A stretch of DNA of 64,000 nt. Origin: Cryptomeria japonica (lineage: Eukaryota > Streptophyta > Pinopsida > Cupressales > Cupressaceae). Shown here in pieces: positions 35,759 through 45,626 of this stretch (position 1 is the stretch's first letter; each line of letters opens with the position of its first letter). Made by a program: the position numbers and the translations under genes. The notes under the pieces were generated by a model that was not told where the DNA came from, did no database searches, and saw only the letters and a list, made by a program, of their open reading frames with translations. The DNA is taken from positions 19,614,547-19,678,546 of the forward strand of contig NC_081405.1 in assembly GCF_030272615.1 (NCBI RefSeq), written 5' to 3'.

Positions 35759-36931
35759 TGATGGCGTACTTATTGCTGAAGGAATATTGACTAGGCATGG
35801 ACCAGTCAACGCATGCCACCACCAGATAGGGAATCTTCTTGCATGTCGCCTTCTCATTATGGTTTTATGACAGATTCTTCGTGCATGTCGCCGTCACTTG
35901 GGGAATGATGGCCATTTATGATGGTGTCGGTTATATTCTGGACATGGTCAACATCGTGAGGCATTTAATGTGCTGAGTGGGCGCTATTTTTGGGCTCTTT
36001 TAATTTATTGTAAATGGGCATAATGGGTTATTAATTGCAGATTCCTACCTCGTTGCACCTTGAGTGGGGAATCTTTAGGGCAAACCCTAATTAGGGTTTT
36101 TGCATGTAATCATGACCTGAGGCCTATATAAGGGGGTGACCCCTCATTTGTAATCACGAGAGACTATCGTCAGAGATTGTTGCTAAGAGTTTTTGAAGCA
36201 AACACTTAATGCATTGTTCAATTGTTGGTGTGTTCTTGTGTTGTTTTGGAGCCTCGCATGGTCTCATTCTCTTCATAGATTAGATTTGCTTTCATGCTGT
36301 TAGACGAACTGGATCTGATAGGATCGCTTGTTGCAAAATTCGTGCTCATACTTTTGGTGTGCAGCTAATTGTTGCATACCGTGCAAAGTTAGCCTGAGCC
36401 TCCATTATATGTGTATGTTTAACTTCGATTATCAGGAGAGATTGCTCGACTTGATGGTTTCTCTTGATGATTTGAAAATCTTTAACACACCCTTTGAAGA
36501 TTGCACCGCCTTCGTGTAGTTGTGCGTTGTTGGCAAAGCGAAACGTGGTTGTATTTTGCGCAAGTTACCCCGTCTCCTTGTTCATAGGATTAGATTACTT
36601 TTTGTCTAGTTTTCCTCTGCCCTACCCCTATTTACTTTATGCATAATTCAAAATCCGAAAGATCCAAAACTAAGAGCTTTTATTGCAAATCATCTGTATA
36701 AAAAAAATCCTTGAGCTTGCATAAATTTCTTCGACATACGTAAGGCCCCTTGGGTTATCAGCAAACCCATCAAACAACTGAGTCACATCCACGCACTGAA
36801 GGAACCTTGGGAATTAGCCGTTTGAACTTTAAGTGATCCTAGCATACGAACTAATCTTGATCAAGAGAGAATAAGGTGACCATTGGTGACTTTATTCTGT
36901 GTTTGACGCAGTCATAAAAAACACGTCAACA
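35759..36931 (+). repeat. 3' part of LTR-D after the gene, including presumed R-U5
   Basis: This 1.17-kb tail has counterparts of similar length after the gene in the other copies (41590-40508 minus, 1.08 kb; 51407-52459, 1.05 kb). It holds the TATA box at 36125, GTAATCACGAGAGAC-type leader sequence and the shared block AAGGCCCCTTGGGTTATCAG before the CAACA end. Confidence 0.6.
36125..36132 (+). promoter_or_regulatory. Second TATA box, presumed LTR promoter
   Basis: GGCCTATATAAGGGGGTGACCCCTC is about 800 bp before the LTR end, matching the position of TATA boxes in the short LTR-D (10292) and the 52.4-kb copy. If this is the true LTR promoter, the internal gene lies upstream of it, within U3. 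Confidence 0.5.
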
Positions 36932-37022
36932 GGTCAGAGTGTTCCCTCACAACAATCGAAGAAGGGTCATCTTCATCAAAGAGAAAATGAATATCATCAA
37001 TGTTGTCTCCCAAATCTGCAAT

Positions 37023-37760
37023 CTAGGATTCCACAAACAAACCTGCAATGTCTGTCAAGTACTCATCCCATGAATCTAAAGCTGGAAGAAAATGAATATC
37101 CTGCTGCACTGAATCACAAGAAGGCAAAATTGTCGCACTATCCGCATCATCAGGTGCAATAGGTGATGTGATATCAATAGGAGGAGATGAAACACAAGTC
37201 TCAAGAACAGGGTCACATGTGAGAATCCCCAAGTTCAAGTACCCAAAGTTCTCCTCAAAATCTGAATCATCACAAGAAGTGTGATCATCATGTGTAGAAT
37301 CATCATATGTGAAATCATCCTCATCAACAAAATCTGAAAAGGTGTATAACCGAGATGCATGATCAACCACCCCAGTCGCAATGATAGCTCTAGTCTCCAA
37401 ATCTCTAATGAAAACTGACTCAGGTATGAACTCCATAATTCTCTTAGTTGCGCCTTGTGTGATTTGATAGATGGAAAGGAGATTGTTTGTCAAATGGGGT
37501 ACACGCAACACATCATTGAAGGAGTTATCCCCAATGGCAATAGATCCTTTCCCAATCACATCCATGTATGTATGATTGCCCATCAAAATTTGCGGCATGG
37601 TGAAAGGCTCAAATGTAGAGAACATAGGCTGCGAAGATGCCATATGATGAGAAGCCCCTGAATCTAAAAGCCATCTCCCTGAATCATGACTTGTAGTAGC
37701 ATAAAGAGATTTTCCTTTTCTTGTCCCAAAAGAGTGACTCTTCCCACTTGTAGAAGCCAT
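37023..37760 (-). CDS. Copia protease region, partial pol
   Basis: This 245-codon frame carries the Copia protease signature WLLDSGASHHM around residues 31-41, with the catalytic DSG followed by the usual VIGKGSI and LRVPHLTNNLLSI motifs that mark the protease to GAG-pre-integrase transition. The C-terminal third is acidic and serine-rich, atypical for pol. No HHCC integrase zinc finger, DDE core, YVDD reverse transcriptase or RNase H follows before the element is interrupted at 36931. The polyprotein is therefore cut short, and the element would need another for mobility. It lies downstream of gag in the minus sense, in a different frame. ATG at 37760 is simply the first in frame. Confidence 0.75.
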   Translation of the reverse strand: MASTSGKSHSFGTRKGKSLYATTSHDSGRWLLDSGASHHMASSQPMFSTFEPFTMPQILMGNHTYMDVIGKGSIAIGDNSFNDVLRVPHLTNNLLSIYQITQGATKRIMEFIPESVFIRDLETRAIIATGVVDHASRLYTFSDFVDEDDFTYDDSTHDDHTSCDDSDFEENFGYLNLGILTCDPVLETCVSSPPIDITSPIAPDDADSATILPSCDSVQQDIHFLPALDSWDEYLTDIAGLFVES

Positions 37761-37804
37761 GAATGCTTGCCCTTTTCCTTTTGAGTGTGAAGAAGTGGAA
37801 GTTA

Positions 37805-38698
37805 TGAATCGTCCTTCTTGTAGACATTAGGCAAATCAATGTTATGCTTTTTGAGGATGTGTGTGAGCTCATCAATCTTCTTAGAATGGCAACGATGCTC
37901 CTCATGGCCAAACTTTTACCAATAGGCACAAGTAGGTCTCTCCCTCTTTGGTGAATTATCCCTCTTGGAAGAGGATGAATCTCCTTGTTGTGGAGAAGGT
38001 GATGCTTTGTCCTTAGGCTTTGATTGCCATTTCTTCTTGTTTGAGTTGTCCTTTCCTTGATTTCCTTTGTTCCCTTGATTTGCCACTAATGCTTGAGACT
38101 TAGAAGTCTTACAAATGCCTATGCTTATCAACTTAGTTTGTTCCATCATCAACATTTCAGCGAAAGCATCAAATGTACGCATTGTGTAGCTTGAACCCAT
38201 TGTCATCCTATGGGTTTGGAAATTAGAAACAAATGCTGCATATTCTTGTGGAAGTTTGCCCATCAAGTTGAAGATCAATTGAGTATCCTTCTTATCAATG
38301 CCACAATCTTTGAGTTGTGCCCTCAACTCTTTTGCCTTAGTGACATAATCTTGTATAGTATCAAAGTTCTTGGGATCTAACATGGTGAGATCACTATCAA
38401 TTTGATATCCCCTAATATCATCAACTTGACCATACAAGTCTTGAAAATTTTGCCAAGCATCCTTGATTAGATTACATTTCTCATTATGAAAAATAAGATC
38501 CTTTGATACATACTTTCTTAAGGTATCAATTGCCATGATATTTTTAGTGAACCAATCCAAGTGACCAACAGGATCAGCAAGTGCAACAATAGTTCGATCA
38601 ATGTAATGAGTTCATTTTTCCATAAGTTTAATCCATGCATCAATTTTCCAAGTAGCATAATTATGAGGAGTTAAGAGAGGAAACTTAGGAGAACCCAT
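37805..38698 (-). pseudogene. Copia gag, degenerate
   Basis: From ATG 38698 (MGSPKFPLLTPHNYATWK), through the UBN2/retrotransposon gag region with IDTLRKYVSKDLIFHNEK, AWQNFQDLYG, LTMLDPKNFDTIQDYVTKAK and LMGKLPQEYAAFVSNFQTHR, to a Lys/Ser-rich basic linker and a damaged zinc knuckle near 37920-37880. A TGA near 38618 interrupts it where EKWTHYI would be expected (Trp to stop). The knuckle reads CAYW-stop-KFGHEEHRC instead of CX2CX4HX4C, so the second Cys is lost and a stop follows. Gag packages element RNA into virus-like particles in the cytoplasm. This copy is inactive. Confidence 0.75.
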
Positions 38699-40353
38699 AG
38701 TAGCAAAAAGGAAAGAACACAAGAGCACAAAAGCACAAGAGACACACCCCCCAAATTCAATCAATCAAAGTACCCCCCCCCCCCCAAAATGATGATTTGG
38801 GCACTTTATATGTAGTGCGTGTACAATAGGCCACTTGCAAACAATGGCAAGGTGGACTTCTACTTTTGTTTAAAAACTGCCCCAATAGGTTGAGAACTAC
38901 AATGCAAAAGACCAGCAAGATAGATCTATGCAATACAAGTGCCAAATTGGCCAAAAAAGACCATATGCTGAAAGTACAATTTCTACCCAAAAAAACTGCA
39001 AACTGATAGCAGATTATGAAAGTAAACAAAAAATTATGCACTTTCAAAAAAAACAGCACCTGAAAAGGAGTTCATATGAGCCCAAACGGAATCCCGGAAG
39101 TTGCAGAAACGGGGATTGGACAAGTACAGTCACCCAAAACTGAGATTTCTGAAAAATCTGTCCAAAATCATAAAATAATTCCACCAGGAGAAAGTAAACG
39201 AAAAATTAGCCCGTTTCAAAAAAAATGCACCCAAAAAGGAGCAAAAATGAGCAAGATATAACCATTTGAAGTTGAACTACAAAATCAAAAAGCTCAACAG
39301 AGGGGGGCCTGCCAATTTTTCAAAAAAATGATGACGTTAGCAAAACACGATGTTAAATTTGACGGTCGTATGACCGTCGCGAAAACTTCACCTCCTTGCT
39401 GACTGAGCGTTCGTACAATACGGACGTGCTGACGTGGCGCGATTTGGTTGGTCGAAATTGTTGATGTGTCCGTATGACTGACTACGTGGAGGGCTAACGT
39501 GGCACTACGGAAGTGATGACTAAGCAGATCGGACAGCTGAGGTGGCAAGTAAGTCAACAGATCGTACACCTGCATGGCCTGTCAAATAGGCGCCAACTAG
39601 GCGCTAACTCAATCTACCGCGTGGCGGATGACTGGGACACCACCTGGCAGGGTCCCACATGGAAGCCACGTAGAAGGCGGGGTCCGGCGAAGCTAACGTG
39701 GCGGCTTTGGGTCCGCAAGGAGATCCGATGGACGGTGCACGGCACGGTCAGCAAGTACGGGAGGGACACGACGTCGGCAGCACAGGCAAGACATGGCGCT
39801 AGCAGCACTGGATGGATACAGTGTCGGCAGCACGGATGCGACCAGCAGGACACGGCGCCGGCAGCACTAGCGGGATACAACGCCGGCAGCACGGAAGTAA
39901 CCGGAGGGAGCCGAGGTTGGTGCCAGCAAGGAGCTGGGAGGCAAGGCCAGGGCCGATGCCGATAGGCATTACAGCGAGGATAGCGGCGGGGGAGCGCAGG
40001 TGGCAACCTGCAACCTACAGAATCTGCAAGGTTGTACGATGGCGGGGGGATTGTAAGCCCAATTTTGCGAATAATAAAATGAATTTTTTTTTTTTTTGCA
40101 GAAATTTTTTTTTTTTTTAATTTCGAAAATAAGTACCGTACCGCCCAAATTGGGCAATTTTTTTCCTCCAAGCTTGAAATTTGACTTTCACCAAAATAGG
40201 CCGAATTTATACTCAAAATTCATGGAAACGGCCACCCAGACGCAATGGCGAGATCGGATCTAGTCTAGGACGCCTCCAAAAGATGCTGCTCCTCAGATCT
40301 GCCTCTTGACGTCGCAATAATACCTCTCAAAGATGAATCAATGACGCTCTAAT
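38699..40353 (-). mobile_element. Long untranslated leader of the Copia element
   Basis: About 1.65 kb separates the primer site from the gag ATG. It contains a run of about 13 C near 38773, purine-rich and A-tract stretches near 39040-39230, a GC-rich block (39,640-40,000) with imperfect repeats of GGCAGCAC about every 50 bp, and T-runs near 40085-40120. A 200-codon minus frame at 39614-40216 has no recognisable domain and skewed composition; I do not call it a gene. Confidence 0.5.
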
Positions 40354-40366
40354 GGCTTTGATACCA
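40354..40366 (-). promoter_or_regulatory. Primer binding site of the Copia element
   Basis: On the minus strand TGGTATCAAAGCC directly follows the LTR end at 40367. It matches the initiator-Met tRNA type site (TGGTATCAGAGC) with one difference. Confidence 0.8.
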
Positions 40367-40507
40367 TGTGAGATTTTTTTAAGATCAAGAGCTCAATGAA
40401 AAGTACAAAATATAGGACAAGAATAAACTGTATTCTCATCAATAGATCAATAATTATTCATACAATGAATATAAGCCTGCATATATAGGCAAGGCTATAT
40501 GGATATG
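40367..40507 (-). repeat. 3' portion of the Copia 5' LTR, cut by LTR-D
   Basis: The 141 bp correspond to 29474-29614 of the 3' LTR with scattered substitutions and a small insertion near 40446. At 40508 the sequence switches to an LTR-D edge. The last five bases ATATG (40503-40507) would be the target duplication of that insertion. Confidence 0.75.
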
Positions 40508-41590
40508 TGTTGACGTGTCTGAAATCGCATTACTACGGTCCCATCCGGCCAACGCAGAATAGAATACTAAGAATCCTATCCTCTCTTGAAATAAGGAAAT
40601 CCCTAGTGCTGTTTTTAATCGATCAATGGGGATTATCTCAATGTTTCGGTTGTCAGGTCTTGACTGCAGGATAGCTTAGTGGTTTGATGTGTTTTGCTGG
40701 AAACACAAAGGGGACTTAAGGTTAGACGGTTGGCTTCGAGTGAGTTCCCTAAAGTTTAACAGTCCTATATCATTTGATTTCACCTGGATTGATATTATCT
40801 CAGCTTGACTGTATGGTTTCTTCTTGACAAAAAATGGGGGAAAAAGGAAAGGGGAAAAGAGATAGAGAAAATCTGATTAATTTATCTAAGATAACATGTT
40901 CAGGAAAACAGACAAAATCCTCCAATAAACCAGATTTAACATTATCAGCTAATAAAGCACAAAGTTGTAAAATCTAGTGCAATCTTCAAAGGGAACTAAA
41001 TTTTCATGCTACTAAACATAAATGCAGAATTTGAAATTCATTCACTTGATGTTTAACAACCGAACTAAGCACAGAAATGGGTTCAGACTAACTAAGCAGG
41101 GGGAGTGATGATCAGCCAATCCTTAATGGTATGAACACCAAGGCTTTTATCAAATATTATCCTAAAAATACTATCTGAAAACAAAAGACATAACAAGAAT
41201 ATTAAATGGTGAAGGAGACCATGCACTCACAAAGAAATGAAACAGCATTAATTTTCAATAATTCTACATAAATTTCGCCAGAGCTTCAACAACAATCTTA
41301 GACTTCTTACCAAAATAAGGGAAAACCAACCCCTTTAAATAGAGTTTCAAAACTCAGGTGAATGGCCAAGATTAAAACAAAACAAGTGGCCCAGATTCAT
41401 CAATACAACATAGTACCCATGCCCATAAATAGGAGGTAAAATATCAACAACTACCCAAGTTGGAATAATAACTACCTAAAAAGGCAATTAATAACTACCT
41501 AAAAGCAGCTCAAAAGTGCACATGCACGGAGCTCAAAAATAACAGCTGACTTGGCAGTTAGACATGAACTTTATGGCCAAAAGTGTCTTT

Positions 41591-44500
41591 TTAGATTTTA
41601 AAATAATTATGCACTTTATAAGGCACTTTTTCCTTTTCTGCTGCAGCTCCCTTTTCTAGAAATTCATCCTTGGCATGCAGATATTCTTTCCAGAGGTCCC
41701 GATCGGCCGCACGTTCTGCCCGAACATACTCTTGAAATCTGATGCACAACTGAAACAGCGCCATGAACTGAGGCATAGAAGGATGACATATCTTATATTG
41801 CATGCCCTCCAAATGACAATCTACATGCTTTAATCCATCCTTCCAGTCGGACCAATGAGCCTCAAAACATAAAATATTTGAATGCAATCTACTAGCAAAA
41901 TCCAGGTCCTCTGTAGAGTAGGCAATCTTATCCATTATCAATCTATCCTCTCAGTCCGGCTGCACTATGTCATCGGACAAACTATTTTTCCAACCCAAAA
42001 CCATATATCGGAGGATCCTCCCACCAAGGTCCCTCATGTCCTTCAAGATTTCCTCGCATTCCGCCTGCTCTTTATTAATGGTATCTTTTGTTTTGCTCTT
42101 CATGGTGGTAGTCCAATACCATTCTTTAAAGACGATGATGTCATAAGGATCTAGGATGGCGGACAATGTAGGGATCTGCGTATGGGTCCAAAAAAACGTC
42201 CTCATGAGGGGGAGAGTTGTAGCAACGACCTCATGAACCCTGAGGCATTCCCTCTTTACCTCAAATAATTTGACCAAAACGGTCTCTCGGTGGTGGGCCA
42301 TTTCTTTTACATCCTCAATGATCAGTTCTTCCCTTTCTTTAATGTCTCGAATCCATTCTTTGACAGCCTTGGCGATATCCCGTACTCCTTCGAACTCTGT
42401 TGTAGTCCTTTGCGCCAATGCTGATAGGGGAACATGGGATTCGAGGGCATGATGCAACAGTCTCAGCAAGTGATACCCCTCGGCTTGCTTAGCACGAACT
42501 TGGTACATGTTTCTCTTAGTAGTTATCTCGTCGAGTTGCCTAAGCATGTTTTGCACAGAGTCCTTGAACTCCTCCCTTTCTTGTTCTTCGGTGGCTCGCC
42601 CTATGGAGATGGTTGTAATGCTATAATCGGCCAACGCAATCTGATCTGTTGGCTTATCGACAGGCGGGGTAGCGATATGGATGGTGTGGTTCCTCTACTC
42701 ATCCTTAGTGATTCGGGAGTAGGTCTTAGGATTTTTCTTCCCTTTGGACTTTGTTTCCCCTATGCAAGAAAAAATATCCTCCAAGTCGATAGGTGGCTTG
42801 GTGGCTGCCTTCCGCTACGCACGAGCAACTAACCAATCTTGAGGTATGGTCTGCCCGAATGCTATGGTCAAATTCCCACTATGCTCTTTAAAGGTTTCAG
42901 CTGATTCATTGCATATCTGTAACTAATTTGTTATAGGAGGAGCAGAGAAAGTGTCCAGTCCTTTGCTTATAGTTGAGTTCTCCCCTACCTCACTGAACAA
43001 CTGTCGAGTATCCCCATGTGATGGTTGCTCCTCAGTTCTGTCAGGCTCGTGGGTCTCATCCGCCCTCCGTTCTCCTTCGACGGTGGTGTCATCTTTGCTG
43101 GCACTATGCAATTGCAACTTGTGCCGACTCCCCTGGGTGAGTTCATGTACATCAGCCTCTTGATTGGACGGAATTTCTCCTTCCTCAACTTGGTTTTCAG
43201 GTTCACCAGAACCAATGATCTTCACTTCTGTATTTAGCTCGTCTTGTGCCAGAGGATTATCAGCCTCGAATGCATCAACATCGCTCTGGGAGGGCGAAGC
43301 AGGTATATAATCAAGCTCGACTACATCATCATCGGAACTGGGGTCCTTGGATGATGAAGTGACTTCTAGTCTTCTAATAGGGATCTTCTCCCTTCTAGTC
43401 CTTTTTGACATCCGAGTCCCTCTGCTAGCTTTGGCTTTCTTCCTTTTTTTGGGGCCTCTCAACCTCTTCCTTTGGTGCACTTGAGGTTCCCTCGTCTTCC
43501 GAGGACTGAGAATCAAGACTACCCATCATATGATACGTGAATTGAACTCCTTCATGAATTAGCTGCTCAATCTGTTGGTGTAGCCAATGATCGGTGTACC
43601 TCCCCGAGGCCGCCATAACTACCTCAAAATCAGTAATTAGATCCTGAGACCAATCGATGCTTGGCAAGAGGTGCCTTACTGCCTCCAACTCCCGAACCTC
43701 CAAGCAATTTCCAGAATCTGTTTCTTGATCCGGGACCCGACGATATTCATAAAGTCGCATTTGCTGCACACTTAACCTTGAATATTCACGCTGTCGGACC
43801 TCATAGTCATCAGAACAATTCTGACAATAGTCTTCAATTGATTCCTTTGCTCTATAGAGCCTGCCGTAGGCTCTTTTTGCCAAATTGTCATGATCAAAAC
43901 ATTTCCTTGGGAAATGTTTTGTAGGCCATAAGAGGCTAACTCAGCAAGTGACTCATCAACATGAGCTGCATTCTTTAAATGCACATCGAGGTTACCCAAA
44001 ATCATAGGGAAGGTGAACCCGGACTGCTTCTTGTCTCTGAGTAAACTGCTCGTCGGACGTGCTTGCCTTGCAACTTCCAGAAGAATTATTTTGTCAGTTG
44101 GATAGCGCGGAAGTTGGAAAGGAGCTCTTTCAAAGCCGGCTATCCGGATATAGGAGAACCTAGGGAACTGAATAAACCAGGCGTCGTAACTTTGAAGAAA
44201 AATGGTAGCATGCTATGAGAGCCTTATGTGTAATCCCCCCTGCATCAGCTTGACTAGGCACATTGTGAAGGCGTCATTGACACGCTCATACTGACCAATA
44301 GTATAAGCAGGGTTGTTCTTTTCCCTCTGAGCTATGTCATGATAATGTAGTTGAGTATAGCAGTCGTACACCTTTATTTGATTGGGCCCGTTCCTGATTT
44401 CACCCTTCTTGATCAACCCCGGCAACGGCTAGTGTCAGGCAAACATATAAACTAGGTAAGAGGTCATGGTGAAGTGCTTTTTCTCTTCAAGTTCGACCAA

Positions 44501-45226
44501 CTGGGTATGGATATTATCAGTGATGATCTGGGCCCAGTCAAACTTGGATTTCCTGGTGAAGACCTGCTCTGTAAAATAGAACATCCACTCTTCAAAAAGG
44601 TTAGACTAAGGGAGTACCATAACCCGACTGAGCAAGGTGACCATATCTCCATGCTCATTGTGAAAGTCACTTCTAGGGGTCTTTTTCCCAATTCTAATAC
44701 TCGGAGGCCTTCTCTCCTTATACCATATCAATGTCCTACATTTAACAGGGTTCATGTCATATGCAACTTGTGCTTCATCTATGGTTGTCGCAATGGGGCT
44801 ATCCGGGAAGGGGATGTCGAATGCGTCGCCAATGGCCTCAAGTGTAAAGTCAGCTAGGACCATATTCTCAAGAACCAATAATCTAGTATCTGGTTGATAA
44901 TGTCGGGCAGCCTCAACTACTAGCTCATAGTTCTGCACTGATGGAGGAAATCTTGTTACCTGGGTGATACCACTTTCCATCATCCCCCTAGGCCTACCAT
45001 AGGCGTTAGGGGGAAATACCCAGTCTCTGAAGTCCTGATTCTTGATGTGGCCCAAGTCAATATCGCCTACATTTTCTCATATGCTTTGGAGCTTTGACTC
45101 TCTGGGTCCTCCTCTTTGGTACTGGTATTTCATCTTCTCGCCTTTGCGAGGGATCTCTGATTTATAACCCCGAGATGTTCCGGCTGCACTAGGTGTCTTT
45201 GAGGATTCTATCGCAGATTTAGGCAT
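41591..45226 (-). pseudogene. LTR-D internal gene, copy 3: near full length
   Basis: The reading starts at ATG 45226 (MPKSAIESSKTPSAAGTSRG) and can be followed to the stop at 41591. Stops include TGA 45077 (Trp in copy 1), TGA 44435 (Arg in copy 4), TAG 44429 (Gln in copy 4) and TGA 41951 (Trp in copy 4). Two single-base indels, near 43919 and in a T/G run near 43450, shift the frame and restore it. The N-terminal region shows ITQVTRFPPSVQNYELVVEA and VLADFTLEAIGDAFDIP. The middle carries a strong nuclear-localisation-like block (RKKAKASRGTRMSKRTRREK), then an acidic Ser/Asp/Glu-rich stretch. The C-terminal third is helical and charged with EEQEREEFKDSVQNMLRQLD and ends in RFQEYVRAERAADRDLWKEY. 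The function is unknown. Confidence 0.65.
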
Positions 45227-45626
45227 CTATCCTACACAACCGGACCCGGATTACGAGACGAGCTAAAGGAAACAAAACAGGTTAGTTAAAAGGGATATGT
45301 TAGCACATAAGGATCAATGGAAAAACCGAAATTTGAAAAAAGCACGATGCTTCAGTAAAAGAGCCTGATTAATTTGGGCATGGAATGTTATTAAGCTCTT
45401 CGATTAAAATTTGCCACTCGGCTGCGGTTCAAGGACTTAGGTGCTTAATGATCGCTAAATTTGCACTTAGTCTTTAAGATCAGTTTTTTCAAAAATGAAT
45501 GAGGTTCAAAATTCCCTAAGTCTGAAAATTGCATTCCTAGTTGACTTTAGACAGACTCTGATTTTGCTGCTTTGCTTGATGCCTTTCAAACGGGAAAGAT
45601 GCGGTCTACGTGATTTAATCATTTAA
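45227..45626 (-). other. Spacer between the two tandem gene copies
   Basis: Only 400 bp separate the end of copy 4 from the start of copy 3. A normal head-to-tail pair of LTR-D units would need about 1.1 kb of tail plus 0.5-1.8 kb of 5' part, so most of both is missing. No TG or CA edge is visible here. Confidence 0.5.

Larger units (their letters stand above)
30652..36931 (+). repeat. 6.28-kb LTR-D solo unit carrying an internal gene, TSD GGTCA
   Basis: It starts TGTTGTGACCTAATCACACATCACC and ends AAAACACGTCAACA. Perfect GGTCA duplications lie at 30647-30651 and 36932-36936 in the interrupted Copia element. Inside, in order: a 5' U3-like part with the CTATTTTTAG cluster, an 84-bp minisatellite, a TATA box (32344), a 1,099-codon frame (32462-35758), a second TATA box (36125), and a presumed R-U5 part ending in the GGCCCCTTGGGTTATCAGC block shared with the short LTR-D. 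No second LTR copy, primer site or polypurine tract is seen inside, so the whole unit behaves as one LTR. An alternative is an element that lost an LTR by internal deletion, but the intact single pair of ends with TSD argues against this. Confidence 0.75.

Noticed and set aside
39614-40216. 200-codon minus-strand frame in the Copia leader
   Set aside because: Composition (Pro, Cys, Ala, His runs) follows an imperfect GGCAGCAC repeat on the opposite strand. No domain and no conservation evidence.
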